In this document: one piece after another, positions 49,086 through 56,651 of the stretch
Numbering within the stretch: the first letter of the stretch is position 1
Layout of the letters: each line of letters starts with the position of its first letter
DNA from: Burkholderia sp. TSV86
GTDB taxonomy: Bacteria > Pseudomonadota > Gammaproteobacteria > Burkholderiales > Burkholderiaceae
DNA: 64,000 nt
Assembly (NCBI RefSeq): GCF_001522865.1
Contig: NZ_LOWB01000021.1
Span: 1 to 64,000 of the forward strand
Reading direction: 5' to 3'
The notes under the pieces: model-generated
Told to the model about the DNA's origin: nothing
What the model saw: only the letters and a program-made list of their open reading frames with translations
Databases searched by the model: none
Made by a program: the position numbers and the translations under genes

Positions 49086-49646
49086 ATGGCATCAGAAAAG
49101 GAACTCGCCGATTTTCTGGCGGGCGTCGAGAGGCGCGCGTTCAAGCAGGCCGCTTATGCGGTGCGCGACGACGATGCGTCCCTCGACATCGTGCAGGACG
49201 CAATGATCCGGCTCGCGGAGAAATACGGCGACCGCCCGGCTGCCGAGTTGCCGCTCCTCTTTCAGCGCATCCTGCAGAACGCGATCCACGATCATTTCCG
49301 CAGACAAAAGGTGCGCAATACGTGGGTCAGCCTGTTTTCATCGCTGAACAGCACCGACGACGACGAATTCGACCCGCTCGAGACGCTAGAATCGGCGGAC
49401 GGCGACGGTATCGAAAGCAGCGAAACCCGGCTCGAACGCGAACAGGTGCTCACGCTGATCGACGAGGAAATCCAGAAGCTTCCGGCACGTCAACGGGAAG
49501 CCTTCCTGATGCGTTATTGGGAAGATATGGATGTCGCCGAGACAGCCGCCGCCATGGGGTGCTCCGAAGGCAGCGTCAAGACGCACTGCTCGCGGGCCAC
49601 TCACGCATTGGCGCTGGCGCTCAAGGCCAAAGGAATCACGCTATGA
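49086..49646 (+). CDS. ECF-type RNA polymerase sigma factor
   Basis: A 186-residue sigma-70 family factor with only regions 2 and 4. Region 2 spans about 10-85 (DDDASLDIVQDAMIRLAEKYGDRPAAELPLLFQRILQNAIHDHFRRQ). An acidic linker (SSLNSTDDDEFDPLETLESADGDG) follows. Region 4 spans about 125-180 (LPARQREAFLMRYWEDMDVAETAAAMGCSEGSVKTHCSRATHAL). The ATG at 49086 is chosen because region 2 follows directly; no strong Shine-Dalgarno is present. Its stop overlaps the start of a small membrane protein (ATGA) that may act as the anti-sigma factor. Confidence 0.9.
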   Translation: MASEKELADFLAGVERRAFKQAAYAVRDDDASLDIVQDAMIRLAEKYGDRPAAELPLLFQRILQNAIHDHFRRQKVRNTWVSLFSSLNSTDDDEFDPLETLESADGDGIESSETRLEREQVLTLIDEEIQKLPARQREAFLMRYWEDMDVAETAAAMGCSEGSVKTHCSRATHALALALKAKGITL

Positions 49647-50071
49647 GCTCCGCTCCCGCCACGAAGGAAGAACTCGAACTTGCGTTCAAGATCCGGCGCG
49701 CCCTTGACGAGCGTGCGGCCGCGCTGCCCGCGTCGACGGTGCAGCGCCTGGCCGCTGCTCGCCGCGCGGCGCTCGCCCGCAAGAAACCCGATGCGTCGAT
49801 CGTGCTCGTGCCCGCGCTCGCGGGCGGCACCGGCGCGCTCGAATTGCGCATGCCGGACAGCACGCCGCACCGCAAATCGCTCGGCCGCCGGCTGATCGGC
49901 GCGTGGCCGCTCGTGCTGCTGCTCGCCGGGCTCATCGGCATTGCGTACTGGGAGGACATGCAGCGCACCGCGGAGCTGGCCGACATCGACGCGGCCATGC
50001 TGAGCGACAACCTGCCCCTCGATGCGTATCTCGATCACGGGTTCAACGCCTATCTTTCGCACGCCCACTAA
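49643..50071 (+). CDS. DUF3619 family protein, possible anti-sigma factor
   Basis: A 142-residue protein with a cytoplasmic N-terminal helical part (ATKEELELAFKIRRALDERAAALPASTVQRLAAARRAAL), a single transmembrane segment (about 88-105, WPLVLLLAGLIGIAYW) and a short periplasmic tail. Topology and the four-base overlap with the sigma gene fit an anti-sigma partner, though no zinc-binding H-x3-C-x2-C motif is present. DUF3619 proteins commonly follow such sigma genes in betaproteobacteria; the anti-sigma role is inference. Confidence 0.75.
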   Translation: MSSAPATKEELELAFKIRRALDERAAALPASTVQRLAAARRAALARKKPDASIVLVPALAGGTGALELRMPDSTPHRKSLGRRLIGAWPLVLLLAGLIGIAYWEDMQRTAELADIDAAMLSDNLPLDAYLDHGFNAYLSHAH

Positions 50072-50098
50072 CGCATAAGCAATAAGGGGAACGCACGG

Positions 50099-50860
50099 GT
50101 GAGTCAAAAACGGGGACTGGCTGTTTTTTTTGGCTGCGCGATCGCGCTTGCCGTCGCGTATGTCGCCACCTACCCGCGCTTTCATCCTCAGCCGGCGGCC
50201 GCGATAGCGGTCGCGAACGCGCCTGCGCTCGCGTCGGCGGCGCTTGCGTTGACGGGCGAGTTGCCTGCGCTGCCGGCGTCGGGGCCGCTGTCGTGGGCAC
50301 GCCTCACGCCGCAACAGCGCGTCGCGCTCGCGCCGTTCGAGAATCAGTGGGATTCGTTCAGCGACGCGCGCAAGCGCAAATGGCTCAAAATCGCCGCCCG
50401 TTTTCCGAAGATGACGCCGGAGGCGCAAAAACGGCTGCAGGAACGAATGGCCGAATGGGTTCGAATGACGCCCGAGGAGCGCCGCGTCGCGCGCGAAAAC
50501 TACCAAGTGTCGAAGGATCTGCCCGAGCAGGCGCGCGAAAAAGCATGGAAGGCGTACCAGCAGTTGTCGCCGGAGCAGAAGGAAAAGCTCGCGGCAGCCG
50601 AGCGCCGGCGCCGGCCCACTGTCGTCAGCGCGCCGCCTACCGGCAAGAGCGACCGTGACATCAGCCGGCTCGTGAATGCCCACGACCGGCATCCGGCGAG
50701 CGCGCCCGCCGCGGCGAATGCCGCGCCGCCCGCGGTGCCCGCGAGTGTGCCCACCGCCCCCGCGCCAGCCTCCACGCTGGTCATACCCGGCATCATCGCG
50801 CCCGTCACGCCGACCCCTGTCTCGCCGTCCGAGGCTCCGTCGATCTTCAACGGCTCGTAA
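50099..50860 (+). CDS. DUF3106 domain protein
   Basis: A 253-residue protein with an N-terminal membrane anchor or uncleaved signal (about 7-25). The central DUF3106-like domain (about 65-170) consists of repeated W-x-x-L-x-P-x-Q-R and P-E-A-Q-K-R-L-Q-E-R-M helical units, similar in pattern to periplasmic stress sensors such as CpxP/Spy. A low-complexity Ala/Pro/Val tail follows (about 200-245). The GTG start is preceded by AAGGGG. It is the third gene of the sigma operon and may be an envelope-stress sensor or chaperone. This is inference. Confidence 0.7.
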   Translation: MSQKRGLAVFFGCAIALAVAYVATYPRFHPQPAAAIAVANAPALASAALALTGELPALPASGPLSWARLTPQQRVALAPFENQWDSFSDARKRKWLKIAARFPKMTPEAQKRLQERMAEWVRMTPEERRVARENYQVSKDLPEQAREKAWKAYQQLSPEQKEKLAAAERRRRPTVVSAPPTGKSDRDISRLVNAHDRHPASAPAAANAAPPAVPASVPTAPAPASTLVIPGIIAPVTPTPVSPSEAPSIFNGS

Positions 50861-50867
50861 GCGGACC

Positions 50868-51395
50868 ATGCGCGCCGTGACGACGCCGCCCACCGCAGCC
50901 GACGCGCCGCCGAGCTTACGCCGCCGGCTCGCCGCGCTCGTCTACGAAAGCCTGCTGCTGTTCGGCGTCGTGTTTGTCGCCGCGCTTGCTTTCGGCATCG
51001 TATTTCAGCAGCACAACGGCCTCGATCACCGGCGGCTGCTCGCCGCGTGGATCGCGCTCGTCGCCGGCGCATACTTCGTCTGGTTTTGGACGCACGGCGG
51101 CCAGACGCTGCCGATGAAAACCTGGCGGCTGCGCGTCGAGACCGCCGGCGGCGCGCCGCTGCCGGTCGGTCGCGCGATCATGCGCTATGCGCTCGGCTGG
51201 CTATGGTTCCTGCCCCCGCTCGCGCTGCACCCGCTCGCGGACTTCCCGTTACCGCGCACGCTGGCGGCCGCAGCCGTCTGGTTTGCACTCTGGGTGCTCG
51301 CCGCGCGCGTGCATCCGAGCCGCCAATTCCCGCACGACCGCCTCGCCGGCACCCGCATCGTCGGCGTCCCGCGCGCGGGTAAAGTTGCAGCATAA
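50868..51395 (+). CDS. RDD family membrane protein
   Basis: A 175-residue inner-membrane protein with three to four helices. The RDD pattern appears as SLRRRLAALVYESLLLFGVVF at the start, GGQTLPMKTWRLRVET in the loop and HDRLAGTRIV at the end, although the first motif reads Y-E instead of the usual D. It begins 7 bases after the DUF3106 stop and ends the sigma-factor operon. Role unknown; some RDD proteins are linked to ion or toxin transport. Confidence 0.8.
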   Translation: MRAVTTPPTAADAPPSLRRRLAALVYESLLLFGVVFVAALAFGIVFQQHNGLDHRRLLAAWIALVAGAYFVWFWTHGGQTLPMKTWRLRVETAGGAPLPVGRAIMRYALGWLWFLPPLALHPLADFPLPRTLAAAAVWFALWVLAARVHPSRQFPHDRLAGTRIVGVPRAGKVAA

Positions 51396-51404
51396 GAACA
51401 TTTC

Positions 51405-51426
51405 GTGACTGTCACGGCACAGTCAC
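51405..51426. promoter_or_regulatory. Palindrome / PhoB-box-like repeat before the lipid operon
   Basis: GTGACTGT (51405-51412) and ACAGTCAC (51419-51426) form a perfect 8-bp inverted repeat with a 6-base spacer. Read another way, CTGTCAC (51409-51415) and CAGTCAC (51420-51426) are direct heptamers spaced by four bases, as in a PhoB box (CTGTCAT-N4-CTGTCAT). It lies 47-68 bases upstream of the phosphoesterase ATG and just after the RDD stop. No T-run follows, so it is not a terminator. Confidence 0.55.
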
Positions 51427-51472
51427 GCCCGCATGGCGCAATGCCGATAACGTCAATTGGCGCGAGTCATGC

Positions 51473-52408
51473 ATGGGCAAAAGAACGTCCGCGGCTTCCT
51501 TATTTCGTCACCCCGGCGGCCTCGATACCGCCAGCGCATTTCTGTCAGGCTCGGCGGCAAGCGATATGCTCGCGCCGCCGCCTGCGCCTGCCGCCCCGGC
51601 CGCGCGGCATGAAGATTCGGAACCTGCGCCGCACCGCTATCGGACGATCTGGCTGTCGGATATCCACCTCGGCACGAGCGGCTGCCAGGCGGACTATCTG
51701 CTCGATTTTCTCAAGCACAACGAATCGGAATACCTGTATCTCGTCGGCGACATCATCGACGGCTGGCAACTGAGGAAAGGCTGGTACTGGCCGCAGACGC
51801 ACAACGACGTCGTCCAGAAGATTCTGCGCAAGGCGAGAAAAGGCACGCAGGTCGTCTACATTCCCGGCAACCACGACGAGGCCGCGCGCCAATTCTGCGA
51901 CCTCGCGTTCGGCGAGATCCAGGTGCGCGGCGAAGCGTTTCATACGACGCTGTACGGCAAACGTTTGTGGGTAGTGCACGGCGACCTGTTCGACGGCGTG
52001 ATCCAGCATGCGAAGTGGCTCGCGTATCTCGGCGACACGCTCTATACGCTGATTCTGGTGCTGAACCGCTGGTTCAACCGGATCAGGAGCCGCTTCGGGT
52101 TCCAATACTGGTCGCTGTCGCAATACCTGAAGCATCAGGTGAAGAACGCGGTGAACTTCATCTCGTCGTTCGAGGCGGTGATGACCGACGAGGCGCGCCG
52201 CCGCGGCTGCGACGGCGTCGTCTGCGGCCACATCCATAAGGCCGAGATCCGCGAGATCGACGGCGTGCTGTACTGCAACGACGGCGACTGGGTCGAAAGC
52301 CTGTCCGCGCTCGTCGAGACGACGGAAGGCGAGCTGAAAGTCGTCCACTGGACCATCATCCGCTCGCCCGGCGCCGCGCAAGCGCGCAAGACGAAAGCCC
52401 CCGCATGA
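51473..52408 (+). CDS. Metallophosphoesterase, PlcP/LpxH-like (COG2908)
   Basis: A 311-residue calcineurin-like phosphoesterase. Metal motifs are SDIHLG (D63, H65), VGDIID (D93), IPGNHDE (N133-H134-D135), VVHGD and CGHIHK. It is annotated in this family as UDP-2,3-diacylglucosamine hydrolase (LpxH), but the extension of about 55 residues at the N terminus and the next two genes fit better with PlcP, the phospholipase that strips head groups from phosphatidylethanolamine under phosphate limitation. No signal peptide; the protein should act at the inner face of the membrane. The start may be the ATG at 51566. It overlaps the glycosyltransferase by four bases. Confidence 0.82.
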   Translation: MGKRTSAASLFRHPGGLDTASAFLSGSAASDMLAPPPAPAAPAARHEDSEPAPHRYRTIWLSDIHLGTSGCQADYLLDFLKHNESEYLYLVGDIIDGWQLRKGWYWPQTHNDVVQKILRKARKGTQVVYIPGNHDEAARQFCDLAFGEIQVRGEAFHTTLYGKRLWVVHGDLFDGVIQHAKWLAYLGDTLYTLILVLNRWFNRIRSRFGFQYWSLSQYLKHQVKNAVNFISSFEAVMTDEARRRGCDGVVCGHIHKAEIREIDGVLYCNDGDWVESLSALVETTEGELKVVHWTIIRSPGAAQARKTKAPA

Positions 52409-53463
52409 GCCTCGAAGGACTGCCTGCGATGAAAATCATGATCATCACCGATGCGTGGGAGCCGCAAGTCAACGGCGTCGTGCGCACACTGAAAAGCACC
52501 GCGCGCGAGCTGACCGCGCTCGGCCATCGCGTCGAGCTATTGACGCCGCTGGAGTTCCGCACCGTGCCATGCCCGACCTACCCCGAGATCCGGCTGTCGA
52601 TTCTGCCGTACCGGCGCCTGCGCGAACGGCTCAACGCGTTCGCGCCCGACGCGCTGCACATCGCGACGGAAGGGCCTCTCGGGCTAGCCGCGCGCCGCTA
52701 TGCGCGCGCGCGCAAGCTGCCGTTTACCACCGCCTATCACACGCGCTTTCCCGAATACGTGCACGCACGCTTCGGCATCCCGCTCACGACCACCTACCGC
52801 TTCTTGCGCTGGTTCCACGGCGCCTCGCTCGCGGTGATGGCGCCAACGCCCGTCGTCAAGGACGATCTCGAGCAACATGGCTTTCGTAACGTCGTGCTGT
52901 GGACGCGCGGCGTCGATCTCGACATCTTCCGCCCGATGGAGTCGAAAGTGCTGAACACGGCGCGACCGATCTTTCTGTATGTCGGGCGAGTGGCCATCGA
53001 GAAAAACGTCGAGGCGTTCCTGAAGCTCGATCTGCCCGGCTCGAAATGGGTCGCGGGCGAAGGCCCCGCACTCGCCGAACTCAAATCGCGCTACCCCGAG
53101 GCAAATTACCTCGGCGTGCTGTCCCAGGCGGAGCTTGCCAAGGTCTATGCGGCCGCCGACGTGTTCGTGTTTCCGAGCCGCACCGACACCTTCGGCCTCG
53201 TGCTGCTCGAAGCGCTCGCATGCGGCACGCCGGTTGCCGCATATCCGGTGACGGGGCCCGTCGACGTGCTCGGCAACGGCGGCGCGGGCTCGATGAGCGA
53301 CGATCTGCGCGAAGCATGCCTCGAGGCGCTGAAGATCGAGCGGCATCATGCGCGGGCGTGGGCCGAGCGATTCTCCTGGCGTGCGGCGTCCGAGCAATTC
53401 GCCTCGCATCTGAAGCCGCTCGCGAAAACCGCCTGCTCCCGCCCTGAAGGCGCAGCCGTTTGA
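52405..53463 (+). CDS. GT4-family glycosyltransferase, diacylglycerol-type
   Basis: A 352-residue GT-B glycosyltransferase. The N-terminal acceptor domain has TDAWEPQVNGVVRTLKSTARELTALGHRVELLTP. The donor domain has VGRVAIEKNVEAFL and FPSRTDTFGLVLLEALACGTPVAAYPVTGP, where the first acid of the E-x7-E motif is Asp. The pattern is that of Agt/SQDX-like enzymes that add a sugar from a UDP-sugar to diacylglycerol. The overlap with the phosphoesterase and the following diacylglycerol kinase support a lipid acceptor. An LPS or polysaccharide role cannot be excluded. Confidence 0.82.
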   Translation: MSLEGLPAMKIMIITDAWEPQVNGVVRTLKSTARELTALGHRVELLTPLEFRTVPCPTYPEIRLSILPYRRLRERLNAFAPDALHIATEGPLGLAARRYARARKLPFTTAYHTRFPEYVHARFGIPLTTTYRFLRWFHGASLAVMAPTPVVKDDLEQHGFRNVVLWTRGVDLDIFRPMESKVLNTARPIFLYVGRVAIEKNVEAFLKLDLPGSKWVAGEGPALAELKSRYPEANYLGVLSQAELAKVYAAADVFVFPSRTDTFGLVLLEALACGTPVAAYPVTGPVDVLGNGGAGSMSDDLREACLEALKIERHHARAWAERFSWRAASEQFASHLKPLAKTACSRPEGAAV

Positions 53464-53471
53464 AACCGGTC

Positions 53472-53999
53472 ATGCGCGCGAAAGCGCCCCACCCCAGCCC
53501 GCCGTCACGCCGGCCCGCCGCGCGCCCGACGCGCATGCCGGGCCCGCCGTCTGAAACGTTCGATGCGCACGAGCCGCTCGGACCAGACGATCCGCTCGCG
53601 CCGCTGCCGCACAATCCGTACAAGGGCAATCGCGGCGTCGTGCGCGCGTGGTACGCGCTCAAGCATTCGGTGAACGGCTTTCGCGTGGCGATCCGGGAGG
53701 AAAGCGCGTTCCGTCAAGAACTCACGTTCGCCGTGCTCCTGCTGCCGATCGGCGCGTTCGCGCCCGTCGAGCCGGCCTCGCGCGCACTGCTCATCGGTTC
53801 GGTGCTGCTCGTGCTGATCGTCGAGTTGCTGAATTCGAGCGTCGAAGCAGCCATCGACCGGATCTCGCTCGAGCGCCATGAGTTGTCCAAGCGCGCGAAG
53901 GATCTCGGCAGCGCGGCGGTGACGGTTGCACTCGGTGTGTGCGTGCTGACCTGGGCCCTCATCCTCGGGCCGCTCGTCTGGCACCGGCTTGCCGGCTGA
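53472..53999 (+). CDS. dgkA: Diacylglycerol kinase
   Basis: A DgkA-type enzyme of 175 residues, longer than E. coli (122) because of about 50 Pro/Arg-rich N-terminal residues. The core is clear: REESAFRQELTFAVLL, ELLNSSVEAAIDRISLERHELSKRAKDLGSAAV, three membrane helices. It phosphorylates diacylglycerol to phosphatidic acid. A TTG at 53460 overlapping the previous stop, or an ATG at 53535, are other possible starts. In this operon it would recycle diacylglycerol from the phosphoesterase reaction. Confidence 0.9.
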   Translation: MRAKAPHPSPPSRRPAARPTRMPGPPSETFDAHEPLGPDDPLAPLPHNPYKGNRGVVRAWYALKHSVNGFRVAIREESAFRQELTFAVLLLPIGAFAPVEPASRALLIGSVLLVLIVELLNSSVEAAIDRISLERHELSKRAKDLGSAAVTVALGVCVLTWALILGPLVWHRLAG

Positions 54000-54201
54000 G
54001 CGCGGCCAGCCGGACGTGCAACCCGGTGCACCTGTGTGCATCGCAACACAACCGGGTATGTCCGAATCACGAAATACCGCCGGACGCGCAACTGAGCGGT
54101 TTATAATCGGTCAATAGTTATAGAACAGCAACCGCACCGGACGATATAAGCAGCAAACATGGCAACGCCCGCCAAGTCCGGCGAACACTGGGCCGGACGA
54201 C

Positions 54202-54927
54202 ATGGAAGCGAAACCTCCCCGCCGGACGCGCGAACGGATTCTCGAGTTGTCGTTGAAGCTCTTCAACGAGATCGGAGAGCCGAACGTGACGACGACGACG
54301 ATCGCCGAGGAAATGGAAATCAGTCCAGGCAACCTGTACTACCATTTCCGCAACAAGGACGACATCATCAACAGCATCTTCGCGCAGTTCGAGCAGCAGA
54401 TCGAACGGCGCCTGCGCTTTCCTGATGATCACCGGCCAACGATCGACGAAACCTGGTCGTATCTGCAGTACATGGCCGACTTCATGTGGACCTATCGTTT
54501 CCTCTATCGCGATCTGAACGATTTGCTCGCACGCAATCGCACGCTCGAGACGCACTTCAAGCAAATCATCAGCCACAAGGTCCGCTTCGCGCGCGAGATG
54601 TGCGAGCTGCTCGCAGCCGACAACGAACTCGTCGCGGCGCCCGCCGAAATCGAAGTGATCGCGACCAACATGGCCGTCATCGCCACTTATTGGCTGTCGT
54701 ATCAGTATGTGATGCACCCTCGCAAATACAATGATCAGGACGCGATCCGCGAGGAACTGCATCAGGTCAGCATGCACGTGATCTCGGTGATGGCGCCGTA
54801 TCTGCGGGGCCGCTCGCGGCAGATCTTCGACGACATCGTGTCCGGCAAGCTGCCCAAGCGCGAGTTCCACGACTACCTGCCCCCGCGCGACGGTTCGCCG
54901 CGCAAGGATAAGGACGCGAAGCAATGA
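54202..54927 (+). CDS. TetR/AcrR-family transcriptional regulator
   Basis: A 241-residue repressor-type protein. The N-terminal helix-turn-helix (about 10-55) reads TRERILELSLKLFNEIGEPNVTTTTIAEEMEISPGNLYYHFRNKDDI. The ligand domain is all-helical with several tryptophans and tyrosines, and a basic, lysine-rich tail ends the protein. A TATAAT at 54102-54107 about 100 bases upstream may be the -10 box. The stop overlaps the LOG gene by four bases. Ligand and targets unknown. Confidence 0.87.
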   Translation: MEAKPPRRTRERILELSLKLFNEIGEPNVTTTTIAEEMEISPGNLYYHFRNKDDIINSIFAQFEQQIERRLRFPDDHRPTIDETWSYLQYMADFMWTYRFLYRDLNDLLARNRTLETHFKQIISHKVRFAREMCELLAADNELVAAPAEIEVIATNMAVIATYWLSYQYVMHPRKYNDQDAIREELHQVSMHVISVMAPYLRGRSRQIFDDIVSGKLPKREFHDYLPPRDGSPRKDKDAKQ

Positions 54928-55511
54928 AGACGGTCTGTGTATATTGCGGCTCCGCGCACGGCGCCAAGCCCGCATATACGGATGCCGCGCGCGCGTTCGG
55001 CCGCGCGCTCGCCCAAGCGGGCTTGACGCTCGTGTACGGCGGCGGACGCGTCGGCTTGATGGGCGTGATCGCCGATGAGGTGCTCGCCTCGGGCGGCCGC
55101 GCGATCGGCGTGATCACCGAGTTGCTCGTCGACAAAGAGGTCGGCCACGCCGGCCTGACCGAGCTCCACGTCGTGCCCGACATGCATCACCGCAAGAAGA
55201 TGATGGCCGATCTCGCCGATGCGTTCGTCGCGATGCCAGGCGGCGCCGGCACGCTCGAAGAGTTCTTCGAGGTCTACACGTGGGCGCAGCTTGGCTATCA
55301 CCGCAAGCCGATCGCGCTCTACAACATCGATGCGTTCTACGAGCCGCTGCTTGCGCTGCTCAAGCACACGGTCGACGAAGGTTTCATGCAGCGCGTCTAT
55401 TTCGACGCGCTGTGCGTCGACGCCGCGCCCGACGCGCTGATCGAGCAGATCGTCCGCTATCGGCCGCCGGCGCGCGACAAGTGGGAATATTTGTCCGAAC
55501 AGGAAGCCTGA
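54924..55511 (+). CDS. LOG-family nucleotide phosphoribohydrolase (TIGR00730)
   Basis: A 195-residue Rossmann-fold protein with the LOG signature PGGAGTLEEFFEV (about 107-119) and GGGRVGLMG. Members cut nucleoside 5'-monophosphates to base and ribose-5-phosphate; plant-associated ones release cytokinins. It is translationally coupled to the TetR gene, so the regulator may sense a related nucleotide or base. The biological substrate here is not known. Confidence 0.9.
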   Translation: MKTVCVYCGSAHGAKPAYTDAARAFGRALAQAGLTLVYGGGRVGLMGVIADEVLASGGRAIGVITELLVDKEVGHAGLTELHVVPDMHHRKKMMADLADAFVAMPGGAGTLEEFFEVYTWAQLGYHRKPIALYNIDAFYEPLLALLKHTVDEGFMQRVYFDALCVDAAPDALIEQIVRYRPPARDKWEYLSEQEA

Positions 55512-55530
55512 GTGCCGCCGGCGCTTCGCG

Positions 55531-55584
55531 CGCCGTTGCGTTGGCGCCGTTGCGTTGGCGCCGTGCGTTGGCGCCGTGCGTTGG
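55531..55584. repeat. Degenerate tandem repeat, 13/14-bp units
   Basis: Two copies of CGCCGTTGCGTTGG (55531-55558) are followed by two of CGCCGTGCGTTGG (55559-55584), the second type lacking one T. It lies between the LOG and SDR genes and is probably a slippage-prone array. No coding role is seen. Confidence 0.75.
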
Positions 55585-55641
55585 CGGCGCTTCGCCCGCC
55601 TTCCCTGCCGACCATTCCATTAAGTGCCAAAAATCCAAGCC

Positions 55642-56400
55642 ATGACGAATCCGTTATCCCAAGTCGTCCTCATCACTGGCGCAAGCCGCGGCATCGGCCG
55701 CGCGAGCGCGCTTGCCGCCGGCGCGCGCGGCTGGTCGGTTGGCGTCAACTACGCGCGCGACGCCGCGTCGGCTGAAGCGACCGCCGACGCCGTGCGCGCG
55801 GCGGGCGGCAACGCCTGCGTCGTGCGCGGCGACGTCACGCGCGAAGCCGACGTGATCGGGATGTTCGATGCGGTGCAGGCGGCATTCGGCCGGCTCGATG
55901 CACTCGTCAACAATGCGGGGATCGTCGCGCCGTCGCTGCCGCTCGCCGACATGGATCTCGCGCGCCTCTCGCGCGTGTTCGATACCAACATACTCGGCGC
56001 GTACCTGTGCGCGCGCGAAGCGGCGCGGCGGCTGCCGACCAACCGCGGCGGCGCGGGCGGCGCGATCGTCAACGTTTCGTCGATCGCCGCTCGCCTGGGC
56101 TCGCCGAACGAATATGTCGACTATGCGGGCTCGAAAGGCGCGATCGATACGCTGACGATCGGCCTATCGAAGGAACTCGGCCCGCATGGCGTGCGCGTGA
56201 ATGCGGTACGCCCCGGCCTGATTGAAACCGAGATCCACGCAAGCGGCGGCCAGCCCGGCCGCGCCGCGCGGCTTGGTTCGCTCGCGCCGCTGGGGCGCGC
56301 CGGCGAGGCAGAGGAAGTCGCCGAGGCGATCGTCTGGTTGATCAGCGACGCGGCGTCATATGTGAACGGCGCGCTGCTCGACGTCGGCGGAGGACGCTAG
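55642..56400 (+). CDS. Short-chain dehydrogenase/reductase
   Basis: A 252-residue classical SDR. The cofactor motif is TGASRGIGRA (about 12-21), the N-N-A-G motif VNNAGIVAPS, and the catalytic tetrad S-Y-K in NVSSIAARLGSPNEYVDYAGSKGA. NADPH preference is suggested by the basic/neutral residues NYARDA after beta-2. The ATG at 55642 lacks a good Shine-Dalgarno. Two repeat arrays flank the gene. Substrate unknown; relatives include 3-oxoacyl-ACP reductase-like and sugar oxidoreductases. Confidence 0.88.
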   Translation: MTNPLSQVVLITGASRGIGRASALAAGARGWSVGVNYARDAASAEATADAVRAAGGNACVVRGDVTREADVIGMFDAVQAAFGRLDALVNNAGIVAPSLPLADMDLARLSRVFDTNILGAYLCAREAARRLPTNRGGAGGAIVNVSSIAARLGSPNEYVDYAGSKGAIDTLTIGLSKELGPHGVRVNAVRPGLIETEIHASGGQPGRAARLGSLAPLGRAGEAEEVAEAIVWLISDAASYVNGALLDVGGGR

Positions 56401-56409
56401 CAGGTCAGC

Positions 56410-56465
56410 GCTTAGCCGCTTAGCCGCTTAGCCGCTTAGCCGCTTAGCCGCTTAGCCGCTTAGCC
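56410..56465. repeat. Octamer tandem repeat (7 x GCTTAGCC)
   Basis: Seven perfect copies of GCTTAGCC start ten bases after the SDR stop codon. Such pure octamer arrays are hypervariable in the B. pseudomallei group and serve as VNTR loci. Being outside a coding frame, changes in copy number would alter only the 3' region or the spacing to the next promoter. Confidence 0.95.
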
Positions 56466-56597
56466 CGCAGCATACGTCACACGGCGGCATCCGGCACACG
56501 AAACCGGCCACGCATCGCGCACCATGCCGCCACACATGCTCACCACCGTTGCCGCCAAGCGGCCCCCGATGGTTGAGGTGCTCGAATACAAAACTCT

Positions 56598-56651
56598 ACA
56601 TTCCCTCTCACTTCGCTGCATTCCCTCACAATTTTCGTAAACATTCGTAAC
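56598..56651. promoter_or_regulatory. Direct repeats upstream of the GT39 gene, CpxR-box-like
   Basis: CATTCCCTC occurs at 56599-56607 and 56619-56627, a 20-base period. Next, TTCGTAA occurs at 56634-56640 and 56644-56650, a 10-base period. The latter contains GTAAA-N5-GTAAC, close to the CpxR box GTAAA-N5-GTAAA. It lies about 135 bases upstream of the glycosyltransferase ATG in a locally AT-richer stretch. Confidence 0.4.

Noticed and set aside
51405-51426. Palindrome after the RDD gene as its terminator
   Set aside because: No T-run on either strand and a GC-rich flank follows.
56410-56465. CRISPR-like repeat array
   Set aside because: The octamers are directly adjacent with no spacers and no cas genes exist in the window.
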